This document shows, piece after piece, positions 1-10,450 of a DNA stretch of 64,000 nucleotides (position 1 is its first letter; every line of letters starts with the position of its first letter). The position numbers were made by a program, and so were the translations under genes. The DNA comes from Mycteria americana (lineage: Eukaryota; Chordata; Aves; Ciconiiformes; Ciconiidae). The notes under the pieces are model-generated. The model saw nothing but the letters and a program-made list of their open reading frames with translations. It did no database searches and was not told the origin of the DNA. The stretch covers positions 89,945,062-90,009,061 of the forward strand of contig NC_134367.1 of the NCBI RefSeq assembly GCF_035582795.1. The letters are read 5' to 3'.

Positions 1-1359
1 CGTTTCACTTTTTCGCAGCTTCTAGAAGGACTTAACATCTCCCTACAACACAAGTTATTTTCAATTCATATTGCAAAGAGGAAGAAACCTCTGCTAATAA
101 GACATATAAATACCAAATAAAGCCCCCAGCAGACATAGACAATACCAAACCATGTTAAGTCTCCTCATTAGAGGGTGGGTGCCCTCCCTCACTCCTCTGC
201 CCCAACTGCATAAGTCAGTAACAGGCATTACAGCATAAAAAGGGGTTATTCTTCAATGCCTGGGAAATTAAAGCCAAGGTCGTCTTCAAGAAGATGATTC
301 AGTATAGCATGAGTTAGCATGACTTACACCTCCCAGGTATTTTCTTCTACATATAAACAGATGTATCCACTGTCTCCCCATCTACATCATTGCTATAACT
401 AGACCTTTTATAAATGTGCATTAACTATTTCCCAGACAAGAAAAGGGTGTATAAATGCATATTAGAAGCCTTCAAGGTTAGCTCCACTTCCTGGCCAAAG
501 GATCGAGTGGAGATTAGGTACACCACTGAGCTTTAAGAAAGAAATCCATTAAGGCTCTTTGCACTTGTCATTGCTAAATGAGTTACTGGAATTTATTAGG
601 TTTTGTTTTGTTTTTCTTTTTTTTTTTTTTTCCTTTCTGGAAGTTAACTTCCATAAGCCACTACCACCAAATGAGAAATATATTAATTATTTTCATTAAC
701 AAGTTTGCAGCTTTCCAGACTGCAAACACTTCCCATTTATGGGAAACAGAAATCTACTGATCATAAAGCAAAGTGAATAGCTCCAACGTAATACTAAAAA
801 GAATAATTAAAGAGAGTTGCATAATTGGTAAGTAAGTCTAAAGCCTAATTTTTTAATTAGATAACAGAAAGCCATTTGAGGACATCCCCACTGCACCTTC
901 AATAAGCTTCAGCTGTTTTCATTAGCATTACTTTGATGTCTGTTACAAACAAACTCTTTTTCAGCTTTTCATTTCTATACCTGCAAAACTCTTGGTGACT
1001 TTATTATCAAGTCTATAAAGTGAGTGAAAACTTCTCGCAGATACATGACCTCACCTCCATTGGAGGTACAATTACTGCACATCTACATTCTAAATACTTG
1101 TCAACCTTCCTGTCAAACCTCAAGTTTTTATCATCTGTGAATACAGGCCAGGAACAGTCCCCAAAATATTGTATTGTGTTGTAATATGGTATTGTATTGT
1201 AATAATATATATTAAATCTTCTACTCTACAAGTAGATAATTAATGAAAAAAACACCTGTATTTCAGCTGCAAATAAATACTGCTTTGAGAACGTATTTTA
1301 ATATTTTCCTATATTTCTCTGAAGAAAAAGTATAAAAACTGTAATTCTTTCTTACTTAC
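1..1359 (-). other. TFB2M intron 7 (partial)
   Basis: This is AT-rich sequence downstream of TFB2M exon 7 in the direction of transcription. It holds a poly-T run near 617-631 and a short GTATT-like repeat near 1166-1210. I searched its minus strand for the last TFB2M exon (expected to contain a WLYD-like end) and did not find it. Confidence 0.6.
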
Positions 1360-1511
1360 TTTAATCTATCAGTAAGTCTAGACTTGGGTTTAGCAAGACA
1401 CTGTTTCACCATGAAAATAAAGGTAGCTGAATTTGTGGGCTTCAAGCCCCTTGTAAATAGATTTTGCTGAGGAGTCAGTCGTACCAAACATAAATGGTCA
1501 TTTGGCAGCCA
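1360..1511 (-). CDS. TFB2M: TFB2M coding exon 7
   Basis: The acceptor is TTGCAG|TGGCTG and the donor is TTAAA|GTAAGT. The exon encodes WLPNDHLCLVRLTPQQNLFT, then RGLKPTNSATFIFMVKQCLA and KPKSRLTDRL. The QNLFT and IFxxVKQC blocks match TFB2M. It ends after two bases of a codon. A second GTAAG four bases on would run into a TAA, so the first donor is preferred. Confidence 0.88.
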
Positions 1512-4500
1512 CTGCAAGAAAAGCAAAAGAAGCCACTGAAAAGTCATTTTAAGACAGTGTCTCTCTTTAGCTAAGAGTAAGCATTTCATCTGTGCCACGA
1601 GTAACATTTCTTAAAGAGTTTCAGAAGTCTTAACAAGATGATTTCATTGGAAGCTGAGGCTTTAAAATTTTGTTCTAGAATGAAGATGCTTTACTTTCCC
1701 CTGCCCCCCAAACAGGAAAGGAAATAGGAAACAAAACAGACATACTATCACTTTGGTTTTATTTTTATTCTTTAAGACTGAACTTTCTTAGTTGAACTAG
1801 ACAATACAGGCTTGATGTGAGTTTTCAAGAGACTATATGGCCTATAATATTCCTACACTATGCAAGGTATCAGATCTACTTGCCTTTTGTATATAAAGAT
1901 GGAATTACTTGAGTCTAACTCTAAGGTAATATTGCAACTTGAGGATTTTATGAAATTGGGACAGGGTGGAGTCTTTAATTGAAATAAATGTACTTCTGTA
2001 TTGGCAGCAATGGATATATCATCCAATAGATCTCACATTAGTACTTCTAAGGCTGTCACAATACATCTTACATAATCCACCTGATATGCCTCTCTATATG
2101 GCTTTACAGCAACACACTTAAGTGTATAAGGCACACCCAGTCACTTATTTTGTACAGTAACATTTCAAACAACACTCAATATACTACCGTAGCAGTTTTC
2201 TGGGGAGGGTAAAACCAAATATTAAGTAAACATGCTTTTATATTATTGGTATTAAATAGAAATATTCTTATATTCTACAAAGGAACATCATTCTCTAAAA
2301 GAGAAAAGTAAAGAACTTTACACACGGTATTTTTCTACTTCTCAAATTTAAGCTTTGAGACTCACACTTTTCAGCAATTAACTAGCACCTGGAAACTACA
2401 CTGGACATGTGAATAACCGGTTTAATCAAAACCAGCAGCATACTGATTGTGCTCTTAATTGTGGTAACACTTCTTTTGTTCAAGCAGGTAGATGTGACCC
2501 TGTCAGTAACTTCTTTTGAAAAAGATTTTAGCTGTTCACATCCCTTTATGCTGTTTATTCACTATATTTTTTCCATCATAGACAATAAAGATACTAGTTT
2601 ATTTCAGTTTCTAAGCTAATAGCAATTCTTCAACCCACTTCTGATGCATCAACATGCTGCCTGTAAGTTTTAATTAGAAGAACACTTCTTAAAAACAGAC
2701 TATTCACAGCAAAAAAAAAAAAAATGTGTAAATACTGTTATGAAGTTATTTTAACCTTTAATTAAAAGTGGTTTAGCAGATCTCCGAAAGGAGAAAAGTG
2801 CACACAATGATCTTACCATGCTTTTTGGTACTGCCAGTCCCCCATTTTTCAAATTAGTTACAAATGATGACCAAGGTTCCTATGGGAGGGAGCAAATATA
2901 TTACAGAATTAAAGTGCTTTGTTAGAATTTGGAAAAACATTTACCATCTATCCTGTCAAATTAGAAGTTTATCTCCACTCTAAAATTTACTTTAAAATCA
3001 TGTAAATCTATTAGAACTAGGAAAAAAAGAAAAAAGTCAAGTAATAAGCACACAAAGGCCAGACTGAAAATGTTACTTCATCACATTCCTGACAAAAGTA
3101 TCTGAGAAGCACTGGTAAATTACTTATAATCAAATAACTTGTATATATTACCACACATTAGTGGGACTACCTATTGGTTTCAAGTTCAAAATTTGAACCA
3201 AAGCTAAAAACTGACAGCTGACCATAAGAGCTGCTGTACTGAGTCCAAACAAAAGTCCCAGCAGCTCAATAACTTGTCTTCTGAAGTAGCTACAAGCAGA
3301 TGCATAGCAAACACTGTACGATCAGGGCACGGATATGTAATAGGTTCCTTGAGCATCATCTTATTCTTCAGCTCCTTAATATTTACCTTAATATATACCT
3401 TGTGGTATAAGGTATTTGGAAGACAATAGATAGTTAAACTTTTAAATTTAGATTAGCAAAACATTTAAACTATGAAGGTAGGTTCCTAGAAAAACAGAGC
3501 ACAAAGATAAATCTAAAAAGCATAAAGTAAGTGAAAGTTGATGGCCATGTGCTCACATGGAGGTGGGGGGACAACATAAAAAACTTTTTAAAACTAAACC
3601 ATAGCATGTTTGACAAGGTAAGATAGTTATTGACTAGCAGGAGAAGCAGGCCTGCTTGGAACATAAAGGCACCAAGACTGAAAAACATATTTCTACTGAA
3701 CACAGCTCAGGAAGTCGAAAGCATACATGATGGCAAAATGCAGAGGACATAACAAAGAGCAGACTATGACAGATTGGAAGAGCAGTCTTCTAATCTCACA
3801 CAACCCCTAGCAAGATAGAAAAGACTTGTCTGTTAAGCAAACATCTCTTCTTACCTACCAGCTTCTGAGAATAAATGTTTTTGAGTACAGTGGCTTGTAA
3901 TGAAAATACTGGCATCATAGTTAATAGTGATGCTGCTTAAGTGAAAGAGTTTGACATAAACATGACTGTTTCAGGTTTTTACATCCAAAAGTTTTCAATA
4001 GTTCTCCAACTAATTTAAATGCTAAATTAGCTTCCAATTAGTTTACAATAGTAAAACACTGTTGTGCTGGTTTTGGCTGGGATAGAGTTCATTTTCTTCA
4101 CAGTAGCTAGTGTGGGGCTGTGTTTTGGATTTGTGCTGAAAACAGTGTTGATAATGCAGAGATGTTTTAGTTGTTGCTGCACTAGTCAAGGCCTTTTCAG
4201 CTTCCCCTGCTCTGCCAGGTGCAGAGGAAGTTGGGAGGGGACACAGCTGGGACAGCTGACCCCAGCTGACCAAAGGGCTATTCCATACCATACGGCGTCA
4301 TGCTCAGTATATAAAGCTGGGGAAGAAGAAGGAAGGGGGGGATGTTCAGAGTGACGGCGTCTGTCTTCCCAAGCAACTGTTACGTGTGATGGAGCCCTGC
4401 TTTGCTGGAGATGGCTGAACACCTGCCTGCCCATGGGAAGGAGTGAATGAATTCCTTACTTTGCTTTGCTTGTGTGTGCAGCTTTTGCTTTACTTATTGA

Positions 4501-7500
4501 ACTGTCTTTATCTCAACCCATGAGTTTTTTCACTTTTGCTCTTCTGATTCTCTCCCCCATCCCACCAGGGGGGAGTGAGCGAGTGGCTGTGTGGTGTGCA
4601 GTTGCCGGCTGGGGTTAAACCACGACAACTATAAACCCTTTTCCAAAAACACGTCCATAGCATACAAAAAACTTACCATGTGCAGTAGCTGAATTTCACA
4701 TCCTATTTGGCAAAGTACACTAAGTGCTTGGTAAGCCCTCGCTTCCCCAGGCTTTGCTGTTAAAACCTAAAAAAAAAAATGGCAAAGAGCAAGCATTTTT
4801 CTTGCAAAAACTAAGATTGCTTCTTTACCTAAGCAAAATTCTTATATATATAAGAAGTGGTAAGAAATTCATAGTTAAGCCTAAAATTCCAAGGTGAAGT
4901 TACATTAGGCCTCAAATACATACTTTGGGCTATTTAAGTATATCTTGTCAGAACACATGATTAGAAGACATTATGGCAGTCTAAGTATTTCTTCGCAGCA
5001 GTTATTTGGGTAACTGAACAGTGTAGGAATTTCCAGCTTATACTTTCTGGTCCCTATTAAGGCAGAGAAGTTTTGCACAGAAGAGAAACAGGGACCATAT
5101 TTTGTATAAATACCATAACATGGCCAGAGTTATCAGCTCACACTGATAATATTCCCAATAAGACACACAAGCAGAGTAAGCCAAACATCAGATGACCTCA
5201 CTGAATATTAAGCAGCTTGCACAGTCATCATACTAATTAATATTACAGTTCAGACAACTCTTAGGGCAAGAAAAAAAGAAAAACTTGTGGTTATTCTCAA
5301 ACAGGGCAAAGAAAGAAATAAATTGTAGCAAGGAGATTTAAATTCCTATAATAGATTTAGAGAGCCTCATCATATGATCAACCAAAAAAAAAAAAAAGAA
5401 GGTTCTAATTGCTTTTACTTAGGTACACAACTCTCATTTAACAGGGTTCACAATAAAAACAGAAAACTTAATAAAAAACACAGTGACTGCATTAAAATAG
5501 GATGCTCCCTGTTTGCTCAAAAATCTGGTCACTAGAAACATACCATTAAGTGGGTATTTCAGTGGTGTCCAACCTGTCATTTCGCAGAAGAATATACTTA
5601 GGACTTTTAATTTTTCTCAGTAGGGCATTAGACACAACACAGGTTGTGTAAGCACACCTGGAAGTCTTTGCTTACTTCAAGTAATTAAAGGTTTGTGGCT
5701 CTGTATGAACCTCAGAGTTTCACAGAAAGAAAAGGTACCCTTGAACTATAAGTACAGCTTAAGGAGTTTGGGACAGTGTAAATTAGGAACGCATAACCCA
5801 GAAAGCTGCTCTGCACCCTAGCATACAGAACCTTAATAAAAAGGTGTGTGAATCACTTGTATTTTGTGTCAGTTTTTTTCAGTACTGCATACAAGAGGGC
5901 AAGTGCATCTCATTGAGTATGGTATTTTGTAACTCTGAATCCTCTTCAGTGAATGATCCTCTTCACTTCAATGAATTCAGTCTTCATTGACTACTACCTG
6001 CAACTAGTAAACAATTTTGTTGCAACAGCACATTACAGAAGTTAAACACCTCACAAGTTACAATGGAAAGCAGCTAGTCTGCTACTGCACATCCTTCTCA
6101 AGGACCAGCCTTCACATTTGTAAGATTTGTGGTTATATGACAACAGAATGTCTCTTGATAGTGCTATTTCTGCATAAAGAGAACAAGTAGGAAACAGACA
6201 AGACTTAAAAATCCTGGCAGAAAAAGAAATTCACTAGCAAAAACATCAACTATACAATATAAATATTTTTGTGTTCTGTGAAGCACTGCTTATTCTTTAC
6301 TACCTGTAAAATCTCTTACACATACCTTGTACTCTTTTTCACTTATAAAGATGTTGAGTTCTACTCTTCCATATCTGTAAATGGAATTGCATTCATACAG
6401 GGCAAAAAGAAGCCTCCAAAGTGTGTTCCTTTCCTTTCTTTGTGGTAAGATTCCAAAAATTCTCACAGGTACATCTGTTTCAACAGTGTGTAAAAAAGTA
6501 TCTTTAAAATTTTGCAATATGTACTAGACAATCTCATTAATGTCTAAACTACAAACAATTACAAAAAGAAAATCTGTCATCTCATGTTGTTCAAGAATGA
6601 ATACAATCCAAGCTTTAGTCAAAGTAAGCCCAGTTTGCATTAGACTAAATCTTTCATAAAGACAAGCAAATAGCTGAGATTTCATATTGCCACAAGAGTT
6701 TTTTGAAGCTATCAAGAACCTAAATAAAGCTGAAATGTAGGAAATAATATCCATTAATCCAGCATATATATTAAATAGAACATATACCTCGAGCAAATCC
6801 CAAACACTTTGCCAAACTGCCTATGCACCCTTCAAATGTATTTGTAACATGTGTGATCATATACATATACCTGCCCTCCAAGGAACTGCTGCTACACCCA
6901 TGGTTTCAAAAAGTTTGTCAGAACACATAGCAGGTGGTTTCACCGTTCCAGTCAAAGGATCCAGTCTGAAGAAGTCACCATAAATTACCTTTAATTGCCC
7001 ATCCAGGCTATTCTCTAGGGACTGAATAAAATTGGTTTCAGTTGAAGAAATCTGGATGCAGTAGCCTGTCTTGGCAAAACACCCAACCCAAACAAAAAAA
7101 ACGTTCAAGCACCACCTAAAATTGTTACCCAGTCAACAAGAGTCAAATCTCAGAGCTGCTTCTTATAGCTGATAAAAATAATAGTTTCCTTCATTGTGCA
7201 GGGCATTTTGACATTTTTGTGCTGCTCAACTGGAGCTTTAAAACACTTTCTTAAATTAGTAAGATGTTCTGCAACGTTTTGCAAAAAAAAAGCTATACTC
7301 AACTAAGCAAACCACTGCATTTAATGATTTACAACTGGAATTCGTCATACATGCAGAGCGAATTCCTTTTATACACATTTTAAGTCAGGTGAGAGTCTTT
7401 CGTTTCAAACCTCTACTTTACAACGTTGTAATACTATCCTTCTAGTGCAACTTCTGCAGCTCTGTGTCTGACCACCTTTGAATCCACGCAAAGTTGAGGT

Positions 7501-9325
7501 GAACAGGAGAGGACAACACCTGTAAGTGTCATCTTATTACTCGTCAATTGCAGGACAATAGATTAAATAATACCATGAGATAATCAGAATAACCAAGACT
7601 ATTTTTACAGATTTCTGAAAGCTACATAGAGACATCTTGCTTAAACATACACAACTACAATGACTCTGATTAGTATTGGCCTCAAATTTATGCATGAAGC
7701 TATTCATAAGAAGACTATGAACTTGAATTCCTGCATACACAAAACGTCAAATCAACTGATTATAAAATAGTCTGTTGCTGAACATGCAATGTAAAACCAA
7801 ACAATATTTACTATTATTAAGCATTATTTCAGATGTTACAAGTAACCATCATTAGCTAATTCCTTTTTGATTCAACAGTTATCATACAATCGTAAGTTAA
7901 TTTCTTATTTTCCCTTTAATTAAGTTTTAGAAATGTGCTACCAAATCAAAATTGTACCTGTAAGTTTGGAAGAAAAGCTGAGTTACTTTCTAGAGCTACC
8001 ACTCTAACACCTGCATTGAGCAGAGTTCGGGTCAAGATTCCAGGACCTGAAGGGAGAAAATTTAAAAAGTAGTGCATTTTTGCTAAGTGATTTCCTTCAG
8101 TGATTTTCCCAACACAACACTTGGGACATACCACCTTCAACAGGAGACAACCTGTGTTTAAACACACTTCAAAACGAGAGTTAGAAAAAAAGATTTACAC
8201 GCAGCCTGCCTGAGATTGCTCAGTGAATTACACTAAGCACAGCATTGCAATTAGAGACTGAGGAACACTAGATGTTTCAAATATTTCTACTACTTTTTCT
8301 TCTTGCCAACTGAAATATACTTTGAAACCTTATCCGTATTATCTCTACAAGTAAAATACCTTCTGCAGAAATGTAAAAAAAACCATTAAGTAACTGCAGA
8401 GGGCTAGCTATGTAATGGCCCGTGGTCTTAGGCATGCTTTTACTGACAAAGTTCGCCTACAAAACCAAAAATATTACCTGGACAGAAACTTACATCGCTG
8501 CTTACTCTATAGCAAAGTTTTAACACCAGTGACTCAAGTCTCTGGACCGAGCACTCACTCGTTCCCCCCAAAGCTCTGTATAAATGGACCCGCCACCGCC
8601 CGCCCCAGGCATACCGCAGCGCCGTGACACCCAGACTGCCCTGCCGGTCGCCAACGCCCGCCCCAGGAGGACACTAGGGCGGCGGCCTGCGAAGCCCACA
8701 GCACGAGTCCCGTCCCGGCAGGCCGGGCAGCGCCGTCATGCAACGGAGCCGCCACCCCCGCCCGAAACCCCGGGAGAGGCAGAGCCCCCTCCCATTCCCG
8801 CAGCACCACCACCGCGGCCCCGGGAGAGCGAGTGCGGGGTGGCACCGCTAGTGCGAGGGCGGCAGCTCACGCTGACCCCGCAAGGTCACTGGGGCACGCC
8901 GAGCAGCGCCGCGTCCCGGCGGCCCCGGGGACGGCAAAGCCCCAGAGGGGCCCACCGCCGGAGGGCAGCAGGAAGGGGGGTGGAAAACGGCCAGAGCCTC
9001 GGGGCAGCTTACCGGGCGCGCACTCGAGCAGGACGGGCTGGGGGCCGGGGCTGGCTCCGCCCTGCAGGCAGCGCTGCACGGTGCGCGCCAGCTGCGGGCA
9101 GGCGATGAAGCGGCGGAGCGGCACGCCGGTTCGCTGTACCTGCTGCACCAGCCGTTCCGCCTCCGCCGCCTCCGGCACCCGCAGGCTCGGGCTCGGCCAC
9201 TGTCCTGCCGCCCGCCGCGCCGTCGCCCAGCACGACGGCAGCCCGCACAGCAGCGGCCGCAGAGCCGCCGCCAGGAAGCGGCGGCAGCAACCTGCAGCGC
9301 CCGGCGGGGCCCGGCCTGCAAGCAT
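1360..9325 (-). CDS. TFB2M: TFB2M, mitochondrial transcription factor B2 (exons 1-7; last exon outside the window)
   Basis: TFB2M works with mitochondrial RNA polymerase (POLRMT) and TFAM in the mitochondrial matrix to melt promoters and start transcription. It descends from the KsgA/Dim1 rRNA adenine dimethyltransferase family. Seven exons join in frame: 9325-9013, 8046-7958, 7021-6871, 6474-6326, 4766-4677, 2879-2817 and 1511-1360. Together they give 335 codons plus two bases. As I recall, the human protein has about 396 residues, so about 60 C-terminal residues are missing and no convincing exon 8 is visible in 1-1359. The N-terminus is rich in Ala and Arg, as expected of a mitochondrial presequence. 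The SAM-fold motif I (LLECAPGPGILT, residues 99-110) and DFFRLDP (150-156) are clear. All introns have GT and AG ends. The gene is divergent with CNST across a shared CpG island. Gene identity is firm; the exact ends are inferred from splice signals. Confidence 0.93.
1512..2816 (-). other. TFB2M intron 6
   Basis: This is AT-rich intronic sequence with short A runs. I recognise no repeat family or RNA gene in it. Confidence 0.8.
2817..2879 (-). CDS. TFB2M: TFB2M coding exon 6
   Basis: This 63-base exon has acceptor CATAG|GAACC and donor AGCATG|GTAAGA. It encodes EPWSSFVTNLKNGGLAVPKS and one Met (residues 265-285). EPWSSF is a conserved family block that directly follows the LLHM of exon 5. 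It is phase 0 at both ends, so skipping it would keep the frame. Confidence 0.88.
2880..4676 (-). other. TFB2M intron 5
   Basis: This intron contains the solo LTR at 4063-4627, in antisense orientation to TFB2M. The remaining AT-rich sequence shows no recognisable element. Confidence 0.8.
4063..4627 (+). mobile_element. Solo LTR of an avian endogenous retrovirus (ERVL-like), copy 1
   Basis: A 565-base element starts TGTGCTGGTTTTGGCTGGGA and ends GGTTAAACCACGACA. It is the same family as the copy at 28.7-29.3 kb, in the opposite orientation. The flanks are ACTGT (4058-4062) and ACTAT (4628-4632), a 5-base target duplication with one change. A TATATAAA box lies at 4308-4315. No internal genes remain. 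It lies in TFB2M intron 5, antisense to that gene. A short deletion relative to copy 2 is seen near 4262-4270. Confidence 0.85.
4677..4766 (-). CDS. TFB2M: TFB2M coding exon 5
   Basis: This exon encodes 30 residues (235-264). It starts after a poly-T tract ending TTTAG and ends CACATG|GTAAGT. The protein segment AYQALSVLCQIGCEIQLLHM aligns with the human segment that ends in the same HM. A solo LTR begins only about 50 bases past the donor in the direction of transcription. Confidence 0.9.
4767..6325 (-). other. TFB2M intron 4
   Basis: This is AT-rich sequence with A-rich runs near 5383-5396. I see no gene or repeat family. Confidence 0.8.
6326..6474 (-). CDS. TFB2M: TFB2M coding exon 4
   Basis: The acceptor is AACAG|ATGTACC and the donor is TACAAG|GTATGT. 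The exon encodes DVPVRIFGILPQRKERNTLW and continues through YRYGRVELNIFISEKEYK (residues 185-234). This corresponds to the family segment with conserved YxxGRxExNxFIxEKE. It closes in phase 0. Confidence 0.93.
6475..6870 (-). other. TFB2M intron 3
   Basis: This is a short AT-rich intron with no recognisable element. The reading frames on the minus strand here are intronic. Confidence 0.8.
6871..7021 (-). CDS. TFB2M: TFB2M coding exon 3
   Basis: The exon runs from TTCAG|TCCCTAG to GGCAG|GTATAT. It encodes residues 135-184, including GQLKVIYGDFFRLDP and VKPPAM followed by VAAVPWRA. These match the methyltransferase-fold core of TFB2M. The DFF triplet is at residues 150-152. Confidence 0.93.
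7022..7957 (-). other. TFB2M intron 2
   Basis: This is AT-rich intronic sequence. Nothing recognisable is seen. Confidence 0.8.
7958..8046 (-). CDS. TFB2M: TFB2M coding exon 2
   Basis: The exon starts after a TTCAG acceptor and ends at CAG|GTACAA. It encodes PGILTRTLLNAGVRVVALES and then NSAFLPNLQ. This completes SAM-binding motif I, which is split by the exon 1/2 junction, and supplies the VVALES acidic end of strand 2. It is phase 1 on entry and phase 0 on exit. Confidence 0.92.
8047..9012 (-). other. TFB2M intron 1
   Basis: The TFB2M-distal part is ordinary AT-rich sequence. From about 8560 the intron is CpG-rich and belongs to the promoter CpG island. Long open frames here follow from the scarcity of A and T and do not look like genes. 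Confidence 0.75.
9013..9325 (-). CDS. TFB2M: TFB2M coding exon 1
   Basis: This GC-rich exon encodes residues 1-104 plus one base. The first ATG in the right frame is at 9325-9323. Two GTG codons precede it and an in-frame TAG lies about 30 bases upstream, so translation most likely begins here. The start context is modest (G at -3, C at +4). The first 40 residues are rich in Arg, Ala and Leu and nearly free of acidic residues, which fits a mitochondrial targeting presequence. The segment RRFIACPQLARTVQRCL corresponds to the conserved region before SAM motif I. The donor is CCCG|GTAAGC. Confidence 0.88.
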
Positions 9326-9395
9326 CACCACGCCGCCGCCACCAGCCCCGCGCTAGCAAGCACCGGGTGCGCGATCGCCGCGGCAACGGCAGCGT

Positions 9396-9404
9396 CACTT
9401 CCGC
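9396..9404 (-). promoter_or_regulatory. ETS/GABP (NRF-2)-like site upstream of TFB2M
   Basis: Plus-strand CACTTCCGC reads GCGGAAGTG on the minus strand, close to the GABP consensus. It lies about 70 bases upstream of the TFB2M start codon. NRF-2/GABP control of nuclear genes for mitochondrial transcription is known in mammals; its use here is inferred. Confidence 0.55.
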
Positions 9405-9426
9405 CTCTCCCCGGCCTCTCTAGCGC

Positions 9427-9434
9427 TCTTCCGC
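9427..9434 (-). promoter_or_regulatory. Second ETS-like core
   Basis: Plus-strand CTTCCGCT gives AGCGGAAG on the minus strand, an ETS core about 25 bases beyond the first site. Paired ETS sites are common in promoters of this kind. The assignment is weaker than for the first site. Confidence 0.4.
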
Positions 9435-9592
9435 TCTATCGTCGGAGGTCTCTCGTCCCGCCGTCCTCTCTATGGTGCCAGCCCTGCACCGCCGGGAGCC
9501 TGCGGCAGCGGCGGCGCGGCAGGACCATCCCCCTCACCTCCACGCCATGCCGGGTGGCGGGTCCCGGCCGCCCGAGCCGCAGCGGAGCTGAG
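9435..9592 (+). other. CNST: CNST 5' non-coding exon 1 (start approximate)
   Basis: A strong donor, GCTGAG|GTGAGC, ends at 9592 inside the CpG island, downstream of the ETS sites and divergent from TFB2M. It is a good candidate for the end of the first, untranslated CNST exon. The 5' end is a guess. A second strong donor, GGCAG|GTGAGT, ends at 10450 and may close an alternative or longer first exon. Confidence 0.4.
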
Positions 9593-10300
9593 GTGAGCTG
9601 ACAGGGGCTTATCCGCAGGAGGAGGAGGAGGGGAAGGGGAGACGTTTCCCCCGCCGCCGCGCACCGCCGCCGCCTTCCGCTCGCCCCGGCCGCGACCGGG
9701 GGCTACGAGGGGGTGAGGGCCGCCGGGCGGGCGGCGGGAAGGTGCTGTCTCCCCCCTTAGGGCGAGGCGGAGGGGACGGCACCTTCCCGCCGCCCGCCCG
9801 GCGGCGGCGGAGCTCCTCCGTGAGGCGAGCGAGGGCGGCCGTTAAACGGCCGCGGCGCGGGGAGGCCAGTACCGGGCGGGCTGAGCTCGCTGCCCGCCTC
9901 GGCCGGGATAGCAGGTGCCGGCGCTGCGGCTCCTTCAGCCGGAGCGGTGCCCCGGGAGCAAACCGGAGGGGTGAGACGTGTGGCGGCGGCTGGCCGTGCA
10001 GGAGGGGGAGGCTTCGGCCGGCAAGAAGCGCTTTGCTGGGCGCCGGTGGAGCGATGTCTGCTCGGTTTGTTGGTGGAAGTCCCAGGAGCTACGTATTTAG
10101 TTTGAGGTTTGCCTCGGTGTTTCACGGGAGTCTTTGATCTCTGCGTCTGCAGCTCAATAGTCACTTCGGGACTCGGTTCTTTGTATCGCCCTGCCGCCTC
10201 AGCAGGTGCAGGATCCTGCTCCGGCAGATCGCCGACATCAGTCCTTGTCGGCTTCCTTCTGGCCGATACCGGCTTGCAATTACGTCTTAGGTAGAACCAG

Positions 10301-10450
10301 TAATTCAATAAGCAGCGACGTTGTCCTTTCAAAAGTTTCTCTAATGCCTTAACGAGAAAGAACTTTATGACCATCTTCAGAACGTATTCAACTTCTGCGA
10401 AACTGGAGTTCATCCTTCAGGGATACTGTGCTAAAACCTGTCGGTGGCAG
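10301..10450 (+). other. CNST: Possible alternative CNST first exon ending at 10450 (start unknown)
   Basis: The sequence GGTGGCAG|GTGAGTGG at 10443-10458 is a near-perfect donor at the trailing edge of the CpG island. The sequence before it is CpG-rich and could be a transcribed 5' exon. The start given here is arbitrary, because neither an acceptor nor a transcription start can be identified. Confidence 0.3.

Larger units (their letters stand above)
8560..10450. promoter_or_regulatory. CpG island and bidirectional TFB2M/CNST promoter
   Basis: GC content and CpG density rise sharply at about 8560 and stay very high to about 10050. CpGs remain frequent to about 10450. The island covers TFB2M exon 1 and the space upstream of CNST. 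The two genes point away from each other from within it, which is the usual layout of a shared CpG-island promoter without TATA boxes. Human TFB2M is known to respond to NRF-1 and NRF-2/GABP. ETS-like cores are visible at 9396-9404 and 9427-9434. Transcription start sites cannot be fixed from sequence alone. Confidence 0.85.

Noticed and set aside
237..314. Minus-strand 25-codon stretch with a protein-like sequence (LNHLLEDDLGFNFPGIEE then stop), considered as the last TFB2M exon.
   Set aside because: It does not resemble the TFB2M C-terminus. An in-frame stop lies just upstream, and the only nearby AG acceptor has no pyrimidine tract and gives a different frame.
4064..4434. Frames of 80-96 codons on both strands.
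   Set aside because: They lie inside a solo LTR, which does not code for protein.
8555..9398. Several long overlapping open frames of 95-174 codons on both strands around TFB2M exon 1.
   Set aside because: They result from very high GC content. Only the frame containing the FIACPQLARTVQRCL block continues into TFB2M exon 2.
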